Assembly: GCF_003013245.1 (NCBI RefSeq)
Contig: NZ_PXYY01000017.1
Location: 1 to 33,223 of the forward strand
DNA length: 33,223 nt
Source: Neisseria iguanae
Lineage (GTDB): Bacteria; Pseudomonadota; Gammaproteobacteria; Burkholderiales; Neisseriaceae
Reading direction: 5' to 3'
Below are positions 16,168-22,768 of the stretch, piece by piece. The position numbers were made by a program, and so were the translations under genes. Positions within the stretch are counted from its first letter, which is position 1. Each line of letters opens with the position of its first letter. The notes under the pieces are model-generated. The model was not told the DNA's origin and made no database searches. It saw only the letters and a program-made list of their open reading frames with translations.

Positions 16168-17691
16168 ATGACCATCATCAAACAAGAGGATTTCATCCGC
16201 AGCATTTGCGATGCTTTCCAGTTTATCAGCTATTACCACCCGAAAGATTATATTGACGCGCTGTATCAGGCGTGGCAGAAAGAGGAAAATCCCGCGGCCA
16301 AAGATGCGATGACGCAAATTTTGGTCAACAGCCGCATGTGTGCCGAAGGCCACCGCCCGATTTGCCAAGATACCGGTATTGCCACCGTATTTTTGAAAGT
16401 CGGCATGAATGTGCAATGGGATGCCGAAATGAACGTGGAAGACATGGTCAACGAAGGTGTGCGCCGTGCCTACACTTGGGAAGGCAACACTTTGCGTGCC
16501 TCCGTGTTGGCCGACCCTGCGGGCAAGCGCCAAAACACCAAAGACAATACACCCGCTGTGGTTCATATGAGTATTGTGCCGGGTGATAAAGTCGAAGTGA
16601 CTTGCGCGGCCAAAGGAGGCGGCTCGGAAAACAAATCCAAACTGGCGATGTTGAACCCGTCTGACAATATCGTTGATTGGGTGCTGAAAACCATTCCGAC
16701 CATGGGTGCAGGCTGGTGTCCGCCGGGTATTTTGGGCATCGGCATCGGCGGTACGCCTGAAAAAGCCGTATTGATGGCAAAAGAATCCTTGATGGATCAT
16801 ATCGACATACAAGATTTGCAAGCTAAAGCGGAATCGGGTGCCAGGCTTTCGACCACCGAAGCACTGCGTTTGGAATTGTTTGAAAAAGTCAACGCATTGG
16901 GCATCGGCGCACAAGGTTTGGGCGGCCTGACCACCGTGTTGGACGTGAAAATCTTAGATTATCCGACTCATGCCGCATCCAAACCGATTGCCATGATTCC
17001 AAACTGCGCGGCTACCCGCCACGTTGAATTTGAATTGGACGGTGCAGGTCCGGTAGAACTCACTCCGCCGGGCGTGGAAGACTGGCCGGACATTACCTAC
17101 AATCCCGACAACGGCAAGCGCGTTGACGTCAACAATCTGACCAAAGAAGAAGTGGCTACTTGGAAAACCGGCGATGTATTGCTGCTCAACGGTAAAATCC
17201 TGACCGGCCGAGATGCCGCGCACAAACGCATGGTCGATATGTTGAACCAAGGCGAACAATTACCGGTTGATTTCACCAACCGCCTGATTTACTACGTCGG
17301 TCCGGTTGATCCGGTAGGAGATGAAGTCGTAGGTCCTGCCGGTCCGACCACTGCTACCCGCATGGACAAGTTCACCCGTCAAATGCTGGAGCAAACCGGT
17401 CTGCTCGGCATGATCGGCAAATCCGAACGCGGCGCAGCCACCTGCGAAGCCATTGCCGACAACAAAGCCGTGTATCTGATGGCGGTTGGCGGTGCGGCGT
17501 ATCTGGTGGCCAAAGCCATCAAAGGCGCGAAAGTGCTGGCATTCCGCGAATTGGGCATGGAAGCCATTTACGAATTCGACGTGAAAGACATGCCGGTTAC
17601 CGTAGCGGTGGACAGCGACGGCCAATCCATCCATGCCATCGCACCGAAACAATGGCAAGCCAAAATCGGTATTATTCCAGTCGGAAGCTAA
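16168..17691 (+). CDS. fumA: Class I (iron-sulfur) fumarate hydratase
   Basis: The 507-residue protein is an oxygen-sensitive class I fumarase that interconverts malate and fumarate. The N-terminal alpha domain has Cys 66 (ICQDTG), Cys 184 (GWCPPGILGIGIGG) and Cys 280 (NCAATRHVEF), with the spacing of the [4Fe-4S] ligands in known class I enzymes. The beta domain follows (GPTTATRMD...GKSERG). The ATG has AAGGAA upstream. It is divergent from the NuoF-like/FrdA-like operon and shares an 814-bp control region holding an FNR-like box. This suggests it feeds fumarate into that system as well as serving the TCA cycle. The symbol follows E. coli FumA/FumB; fumB would be equally apt. A strong terminator follows. 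Confidence 0.95.
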   Translation: MTIIKQEDFIRSICDAFQFISYYHPKDYIDALYQAWQKEENPAAKDAMTQILVNSRMCAEGHRPICQDTGIATVFLKVGMNVQWDAEMNVEDMVNEGVRRAYTWEGNTLRASVLADPAGKRQNTKDNTPAVVHMSIVPGDKVEVTCAAKGGGSENKSKLAMLNPSDNIVDWVLKTIPTMGAGWCPPGILGIGIGGTPEKAVLMAKESLMDHIDIQDLQAKAESGARLSTTEALRLELFEKVNALGIGAQGLGGLTTVLDVKILDYPTHAASKPIAMIPNCAATRHVEFELDGAGPVELTPPGVEDWPDITYNPDNGKRVDVNNLTKEEVATWKTGDVLLLNGKILTGRDAAHKRMVDMLNQGEQLPVDFTNRLIYYVGPVDPVGDEVVGPAGPTTATRMDKFTRQMLEQTGLLGMIGKSERGAATCEAIADNKAVYLMAVGGAAYLVAKAIKGAKVLAFRELGMEAIYEFDVKDMPVTVAVDSDGQSIHAIAPKQWQAKIGIIPVGS

Positions 17692-17710
17692 TTAGGCTTA
17701 ACCAATCGCT

Positions 17711-17744
17711 AAGGCCGTCTGAAAAATGTTTTTCAGACGGCCTT
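17711..17744 (+). terminator. Uptake-sequence hairpin after fumarase
   Basis: AAGGCCGTCTGAAAAA (17711-17726) and its exact inverse (17729-17744) are followed by a T run. This is a textbook neisserial uptake-sequence terminator. Confidence 0.85.
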
Positions 17745-18827
17745 TTTTCATATTTGTCACAATCAACTAATATATAAACCTAATAAAATCAAGTGTTTGT
17801 ATTTCTTTCATGTCGCTGTAACACAGTTTTGCCAAGCTGAAGCCGATTTCACCACAAACCACAAAAAGGAACGCACAATGTCTCCACCCCCCCCGTGGCT
17901 GCCGCAAACTGTTTATTCCCGATGCCAATGTGATGTTGCATGACCCGTCTTGCCTGTTCCGTTTTTAGGAACACGACATTTTCATTCTGACGGTGGCTTT
18001 GGAAGAAATGGACAGCCACAAAAAGGCTGGTCGTATGTGGCGCGCAATGCCTGCCAAACCAGCTGTTATCTGGATAAGCTGCTCAACGCTGGGCCGCATG
18101 GTCTGCATCAGGGCATTGCGTTGAATGTATTGGGGCATGCCGATGCTAAGGGTAAATTGTTTTTACAAACCAAAATACTGCAAGCCAACTTGCCCGAAGT
18201 CTTGTGCGGACAAAACGGCGACAATCAGATTTTGGCGTGATGATGAGCCTGTCGCACCGCATTTGCGGCGGTTACGATGATGTCGCGCTGGTGTCTAAAA
18301 CCCCAATATCTGCCCTAAAAAGCGCTCGCTGGGCTTAAATGCCGAAGACTACACCAACGATAACGTATTGGAAGACAGCGATTATTCTATACAGCGGTTT
18401 GAGCAGGCCCGCGCATTTGAATTTGTGGCAGGAAAACGGCCGCGCTTATTACCGCGTCGAAGGCAATGATACGCCCGATTTACTGCCCAACGGATTATTG
18501 GTGGACGAACACGGCGAACCGCCTTTGAGGGCGGCGGTGTGATAGAGCAAAACCACGGCAAAGTGTTGCTCGAAACCTTAAAAGATTACAGCGGCCGAAA
18601 CAACGTACTCGGCAGTTCCGCCCGTAACCGGAGCAAAATTTCACCTTGAATTTATTGATGGATCCCGAAATCGAGTTGGTAACGGTTTTAGGGTAGGCCG
18701 GTACCGGAAAAACGCTGCTGACCTTTGCCGCCGCTTTGCCGCAAACCTTTGACGGCAAACGCTATAGCCTGTTAACTTAAAAATGAGTATAAATTTTTCC
18801 CATACCGTCTGAAACCTGAAATCCGTC

Positions 18828-18847
18828 ACTCCCGCGCAGGCGGGAAT
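18828..18847 (+). repeat. dRS3-type repeat, left copy
   Basis: ACTCCCGCGCAGGCGGGAAT matches the dRS3 pattern ATTCCC-N8-GGGAAT with one mismatch. Confidence 0.8.
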
Positions 18848-18901
18848 TCAGAATGTTGGTTTTCAGTAATTTTTTACAGGTTCCTGTACCGGCAGAACCG
18901 G

Positions 18902-18921
18902 ATTTCCGCCTGCGCGGGAAT
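18902..18921 (-). repeat. dRS3-type repeat, right copy
   Basis: ATTTCCGCCTGCGCGGGAAT is the inverse of the left copy and matches dRS3 with one mismatch. The following TGACGG mirrors the CCGTCA before the left copy. Confidence 0.8.
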
Positions 18922-19483
18922 GACGGCATTCGGATATTTCTGTGCCCATTATTTAGTAAAACAGCTATAACAGCGAAATTATCATGACCCGTATATGCCG
19001 TACCGGTCGGCGAAGACATCGTTTTTTTACCGGGTGTGGAAGAAGGGAAAATGAATCCTTGGGTGGGTGCGCTGGAAGACAATTTAGAAGCGTTGGTCCA
19101 GCAAAACGACGGCGATGAATTCAGCGCATGGGCGAAAAAAGCCACATCCGACTCAATCCGCGTCCGCATTAAAGTGCGCTCTCAATTTCATGCGCGGGCG
19201 TACGTTTCAAAACAAATTCGTGATTATAGATGAAGCGCAAAAGCTGAACGTCAAACAAATGAAAATCCTGATAACCCGTGCAGGTAAAGGCATGCAAGTA
19301 GTGTGTTTGGGCAAATTGGCACAAATCAATACGCCTGATCTGACCGAAGGCAGCAGCGCTTGAGTTATGTGGTCGAGCGGCTCAAAGGTGGTTGGCAACA
19401 CTACGGCCACATCACACTAGAACAAGGCGAACATTCACGCCTGTCGGATTTTGCGGTGGAAGTGTTGTAGGGTAAAGAATAAC

Positions 19484-19514
19484 CAGGCCGTTTGAAAAGG
19501 TTTCAGACGGCCTG
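19484..19514. terminator. Uptake-sequence hairpin between the phoH remnant and mmcQ
   Basis: CAGGCCGTTTGAAA (19484-19497) pairs with TTTCAGACGGCCTG (19501-19514) with one G-T pair. It lies between two convergent units. Confidence 0.7.
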
Positions 19515-19550
19515 TCATTTTCCTAAAGGAGGAAATTTACATCCGTCCTA

Positions 19551-19907
19551 TCAACCTTTCGTCAACCCAAAACTCTGTGCCAGTAATTCCCAAACTAAAT
19601 CCGCATCTACTTCCACTAACACCAAGCTCACCCAGTGGGTTTTGTTCATGTGATAAGCCGGTAGAACGCCTTCAATCTGTCGCAATCCGCCCACCATTTC
19701 CGGCGGGCATTTCACGTTTAGCAAAACCACATTGCCATCGCCTTTACGGCTGATTTTTTCAGCGGTCACCGGCATATACGTCCCGAACCATTTCTGCCTG
19801 CAGTCGGCATGGCGGAAGACGGCATATTCGGGGAATTTTGCCCACAAATATTGCGGCTCAGCGCTAAAGCGTTCTTCAATACCGCTAAATAAAGTTTCCC
19901 TATCCAT
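19551..19907 (-). CDS. MmcQ/YjbR family protein
   Basis: The 118-residue protein has the MmcQ/YjbR fold signature: a start like MDRETLFSGIEERF, the strand KWFGTYMPV, LLNVKCPPEM, and the C-terminal HMNKTHWVSLVLVE with a final helix. Members have a double-wing DNA-binding-like fold; their true role is not established. Its ATG lies two bases after the yciA stop, with the uptake sequence that ends yciA just upstream, so the pair is probably cotranscribed. It is one of the few undamaged genes in this stretch. Confidence 0.85.
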   Translation of the reverse strand: MDRETLFSGIEERFSAEPQYLWAKFPEYAVFRHADCRQKWFGTYMPVTAEKISRKGDGNVVLLNVKCPPEMVGGLRQIEGVLPAYHMNKTHWVSLVLVEVDADLVWELLAQSFGLTKG

Positions 19908-19909
19908 AT

Positions 19910-20320
19910 TCAGACGGCCTGTTTCGGTGGCAGAAACGCATCCAAGCGCGGATTATCGTCACGTGGAATCAGGCGCGGACGGCCTTCATGGTCAATAGCG
20001 ACAAAGGTGAAGACTGCTTCTGTTACCAGCTCAAGCAGAATATCCGGCTCATCGGCAACAAAAGGTTTCACCCATACTTCCACTTCGATTTTCAGCGACG
20101 TATTGCCTACGCCCAAACAACGCGCATACACGCCGACCACATGGCCGACCTTTACCGGCCGCAGAAAACTCATTTCCTGCACCGAAACCGTCACAATCCG
20201 CCCTTGCGCGATTTCCGCCGCCAAAATGCCCCCGCCCAAATCCATCTGAGACATAATCCAGCCGCCGAATACGTCTGAATTGGTGTTGGTGTCTTTCGGG
20301 CGGGCGACCGTGCGCAGCAT
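19910..20320 (-). CDS. yciA: YciA-like acyl-CoA thioesterase, shortened N-terminus
   Basis: A hotdog-fold thioesterase hydrolysing acyl-CoAs in the cytoplasm. The body MLRTVARPKDTNTNSDVFGG matches YciA closely, followed by WIMSQMDLGGGILA and the VSVQEMSFLRPVKVGHVV core. Upstream in the same frame, ATG 20365 encodes MSENHTTHAKP, followed by TAA (20332-20330) where relatives have Gln (as in PQGDLVLRT). The old start is therefore cut off. The ATG at 20320 has AGGTGA upstream and can start a 136-residue protein lacking only 15 residues, so activity may survive. The C-terminus KQAV and its TGA are formed by an uptake sequence (19909-19920). Confidence 0.85.
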   Translation of the reverse strand: MLRTVARPKDTNTNSDVFGGWIMSQMDLGGGILAAEIAQGRIVTVSVQEMSFLRPVKVGHVVGVYARCLGVGNTSLKIEVEVWVKPFVADEPDILLELVTEAVFTFVAIDHEGRPRLIPRDDNPRLDAFLPPKQAV

Positions 20321-20329
20321 CAATTCACC

Positions 20330-20365
20330 TTACGGCTTAGCGTGTGTGGTGTGGTTTTCGCTCAT
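20330..20365 (-). other. Eleven-codon ORF left by a nonsense codon before yciA
   Basis: ATG 20365 to TAA 20330 encodes MSENHTTHAKP in frame with yciA. It looks like the original N-terminus of YciA separated by a Gln-to-stop change. If translated, ribosomes could restart at ATG 20320, ten bases on. Confidence 0.65.
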
Positions 20366-20414
20366 GTTCCTTCCCCTGTTATCATCAAAATCACACTTCA
20401 TTTTACGATGAAAA

Positions 20415-20456
20415 CAGGCCGTCTGAAAGTCGGAATTTTAGGTTTCAGACGGCCTG
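20415..20456. terminator. Uptake-sequence inverted pair
   Basis: CAGGCCGTCTGAAA (20415-20428) and its exact inverse (20443-20456) flank 14 bases, with TTTTT shortly after. It stands between the divergent yciA and pip, so it ends no visible gene; it may mark a lost one or serve only for DNA uptake. Confidence 0.6.
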
Positions 20457-20587
20457 AGATTTTTGCAGAATCCCTATTTTTGGCACATTTCTTCATTATA
20501 TTATGCGCTGCTCGAAAGTCTGCCTATCTAATTGATATATATTTACTTTCTGCGATGTTATAACTTCGGACTGTACTCAAATCCGGG
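20456..20587 (+). repeat. Dispersed repeat, copy B (about 132 bp)
   Basis: This copy begins GAGATTTTTGCA and ends CTGTACTCAAATCCGGG, like copy A at 7846-7973 and in the same orientation. It directly follows the inverted uptake pair and occupies most of the gap upstream of pip. Confidence 0.6.
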
Positions 20588-20653
20588 TTTTTACAAAATC
20601 CTCAGTTTGTGTTCGATGTGAAAATTTTGCCAACGATTCTTAAGGATTTTCCT

Positions 20654-21578
20654 ATGTACCCGATTCGCGGACCTCACCGCAGCGGCTTACTGCCGGTATC
20701 CGATTTTCATCAAATCTATTGGGAGGAATCCGGCAATCCCGACGGGTGGCTGCCGGTGATTTTTCTGCACGGCGGCTCGGGCGCAGGGGCTTCGCCTGCA
20801 TGTCGCGGATTTTTTAATCCCGGTGTTTACCGTCTTGTGATTATCGACCAACGCGGTTGCGGTCGCTCGCTGCCTTATGCCTGCGTTGAAGAAAATACCA
20901 CTTGGGATTTGGTGGCCGACATTGAAGCCGTACGCACCATGCTCTGCAGTGAAAAATGGCTGGTGTTCGGGCGGCTCATGGGGCAGCACTTTGGCTTTAA
21001 CCTATGCGCAAACCCATTGATTGGTGTTGCGCGGCATTTTTCTGTGCAGGCCGTCTGAAACTGCCTGGCTGGACGGGCAGGGCGGTGTGGGCCAGATTTA
21101 TCTGCAGCAATGGCAGCAGTTTACCTCGCCGATTCCCGAACACAAACGCGCCAATCTGATTGCCGCTTATCACGAATTATTACACGGTGAAGACGAGCAA
21201 GGCCGTCTGAAAGCCGCCAAGGCGAGGGCGGATTGGGAAAGCTATTTGGTGCGGTTTGAACCGGAAGAGGTGGACGAAGACACGCAAGCATCGCTTGCCA
21301 TCGCCTGCATTGAAACGCATTATTTTGTTCACCAAGGCTGGTTGCAGAATGATAAAGCGATTTTGAACAACATCAATAAAATCCGCCATATCCCGACCAT
21401 CATCTGCCAAGGCTGTTCTGATTTATGCACCCCGATGCAAAGCGCATGGGAATTGGCGCAAGACTTTCCCGAAGCGGAATTGCGCATAGTGCAGGGCGGG
21501 CATTCTTCGTTTGGTGAAACCTTGAATACGGCGTTGGAAGCAGCGGTGGCGGAGATGGTGGAACGGGCGGATTGGTAA
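20654..21578 (+). pseudogene. pip: Proline iminopeptidase pseudogene
   Basis: Prolyl aminopeptidase is a cytoplasmic alpha/beta-hydrolase releasing N-terminal proline. The first part (MYPIRGPHRSGLLPVSDFHQ, oxyanion motif HGGSGAG, DQRGCGRS) is good. An extra G in the GGG at 20969-20971 shifts the frame at the nucleophile motif; the next frame restores GGSWGSTLALTYAQTH. A small deletion, apparently of the PERVAG region, then leaves a TGA near 21018. The rest reads LVLRGIFLCRPSETAWL... with the Asp (QGCSDLCTP) and His (GGHSSF) motifs to the stop at 21578. Two uptake sequences lie in the coding part (21048-21059 and 21200-21211). Two lesions make a sequencing artefact less likely. Confidence 0.88.
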
Positions 21579-21586
21579 GGTTGCAC

Positions 21587-21614
21587 AAGGCTGTCTGAAA
21601 TTTCAGACAGCCTT
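21587..21614. terminator. Perfect hairpin between pip and ppa
   Basis: AAGGCTGTCTGAAA (21587-21600) and its exact inverse (21601-21614) abut without a loop. They lie between convergent pip and ppa, so a bidirectional terminator is likely. Confidence 0.75.
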
Positions 21615-21627
21615 TATTCATTCTGAA

Positions 21628-22161
21628 TCAAGCCTGTTCGTTCCAGCGTCCAATCGATTCTTTAATCACTTTTTTGGCTTCTTCCACATCGCCCCAAGAT
21701 TCGACTTTGGTGGCACCTGCTTTTTTCAGGTCTTTGTAGTGGTTGAAGTGGAATTCGATTTGTTTGATCAATTGCTGCGGCAGGTCGGCCAGTGATTGGT
21801 AGGCGTTGCCGTTGTTGCGGTCGTCGGCCGGTACGCAGACGATTTTGTCGTCCACTTCGCCATCGTCAACGAATTTCATCACGCCGATGACGCGGGCTTC
21901 TAAGAAGATGCCGGTGGCCAATGGCTGCTCGGTGACCAACAATACGTCGAGTTCGTCGCCGTCTTCGTCCAAGGTTTGCGGAATAAAGCCGTAGTTGGTC
22001 GGCTTGGCGAAAATCGCAGGCTCTACTCGGTCGAGTTGGAAAACGGCCAGTTTGCGGTTCCATTCGATTTTGTGGTTGCTGCCGCAAGGGATTTCGTTGA
22101 CTACGTTGATGATACCGCCGTCCACATCGCCGGGGGTGAGGATTTTATTGAAATCTGCCAT
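21628..22161 (-). CDS. ppa: Inorganic pyrophosphatase
   Basis: This family I soluble pyrophosphatase hydrolyses PPi to two phosphates and pulls biosynthetic reactions forward. Its 177 residues are the usual bacterial length. The metal-binding signature DEDGDELDVLLV is present, as are the early EIPCGSNHKIEWN segment and the GFIPQTL segment. The ATG at 22161 has AAAGGAA upstream and a TGcTATACT extended -10 box about 40 bases further up. It appears to be a single-gene unit. No damage is seen. Confidence 0.96.
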   Translation of the reverse strand: MADFNKILTPGDVDGGIINVVNEIPCGSNHKIEWNRKLAVFQLDRVEPAIFAKPTNYGFIPQTLDEDGDELDVLLVTEQPLATGIFLEARVIGVMKFVDDGEVDDKIVCVPADDRNNGNAYQSLADLPQQLIKQIEFHFNHYKDLKKAGATKVESWGDVEEAKKVIKESIGRWNEQA

Positions 22162-22198
22162 TGTTGTTTCCTTTATTCAGGTCATTTAAATTGGCTAG

Positions 22199-22207
22199 AG
22201 TATAGCA
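22199..22207 (-). promoter_or_regulatory. Extended -10 promoter of ppa
   Basis: On the minus strand TGCTATACT fits the extended -10 pattern TGnTATAAT with one mismatch. It would start transcription about 30 bases before the ppa ATG. No good -35 is seen, as is common for extended -10 promoters. Confidence 0.45.
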
Positions 22208-22312
22208 GTTTGATGGCTGTCTGAAAATGGCGGTAACAGTTATGAGACCCGAAAAAAAAATACCCCGATTTACATCCGAACACAATCTGATCGGATATGT
22301 CGAACAGCCTTT

Positions 22313-22768
22313 TCAATCTTTTTGGTTTAAGTGTTTTCCCAATCTCAAAATTGCCTCCCGGTTGGAGGGTGAAAACACTTTTTCAGCAGCATCGGCTATC
22401 GGTAGCCATTGGTAGGCAGAGTGTTCTTCAGGTTGAAGCCTGATGGTGCTGTTGCGTGGGATGATTGCAGAAAACACATGTTCAATATTATGGGTTACAC
22501 CTGGTGGGTAGCGGTAGCGCCAATGCGGATAGATTTCGTATACGCTGCTGTGTTGCCAGTCGTCAAGCTGGCCGTCTGAAAGACGGATACCGGTTTCTTC
22601 CCATACTTCCCGCACGGCAGTCTCAAACGGTATTTCACCGTCTTCCACGCTGCCGGTAACAGATTGCCAAAAATTTTGCCGATCGGCGCGCTGAATCAAT
22701 AAAATGTTGCCGCAGCCGTCGTGTAAAACCACCAGTGCAGAGACAGGACGTTTGAGCGGTTTAACCAT
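22313..22768 (-). CDS. nudB: Dihydroneopterin triphosphate diphosphatase (Nudix)
   Basis: NudB removes pyrophosphate from dihydroneopterin triphosphate in folate synthesis. The 151-residue product closely follows E. coli NudB: KRPVSALVVLHD, then FWQSVTGSVEDGE, then YPPGVTHNIEHVF. A complete Nudix box is present (G39-x5-E45-x7-R53-E54-x2-E57-E58-x-G60). The ATG at 22768 lies inside the end of mscS (8-base overlap), so the two are cotranscribed. An in-frame start at 22792 would add eight unconserved residues and is rejected. Confidence 0.92.
   Translation of the reverse strand: MVKPLKRPVSALVVLHDGCGNILLIQRADRQNFWQSVTGSVEDGEIPFETAVREVWEETGIRLSDGQLDDWQHSSVYEIYPHWRYRYPPGVTHNIEHVFSAIIPRNSTIRLQPEEHSAYQWLPIADAAEKVFSPSNREAILRLGKHLNQKD

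Larger units (their letters stand above)
18769..18973. mobile_element. dRS3-flanked repeat segment inserted in the phoH-like pseudogene
   Basis: The coding sequence reads CGCTATAGC (Arg-Tyr-Ser) up to about 18768 and resumes with GAAATTATCATGACC at 18974. The intervening bases carry an inverted pair of dRS3-type 20-mers, as in neisserial intergenic mosaic elements. GCTATA occurs on both sides of the insert and may be a target duplication. Exact borders are estimated. Confidence 0.7.
17878..19470 (+). pseudogene. PhoH-family (PIN + PhoH ATPase) pseudogene
   Basis: Pieces in all three frames together spell a PhoH-like protein with an N-terminal PIN domain. They run: RGCRKLFIPDANVMLHDPS (17892 onward), ILTVALEEMDSHKK, YLDKLLNAGPHGLHQGIAL, NAEDYTNDNVLEDSD, WQENGRAYYRVEGNDTPDL, FTLNLLMDPEIELVTVLG, a P-loop AGTGKTLL (near 18700), VGEDIVFLPGVEEGKMNPW, MRGRTFQNKFVIIDEAQ and finally LSDFAVEVL with TAG at 19468. 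At least two Gln codons have become TAG (in RF*EHD and in VLG*AGTGKT). Several frameshifts occur, including at an eight-C run after the ATG (17887-17894). A dRS3-flanked segment of about 200 bases interrupts the gene at 18769-18973. The gene is certainly dead. Confidence 0.92.

Noticed and set aside
16045..16914. Minus-strand ORF of 289 codons over fumarase
   Set aside because: It is antisense to the highly conserved start of fumarase and has His/Phe/Arg-rich composition typical of shadow frames.
17887..17894. Eight-C run as a phase-variation switch for the phoH-like gene
   Set aside because: The gene carries several other stops and frameshifts, so a switch here could not restore it.
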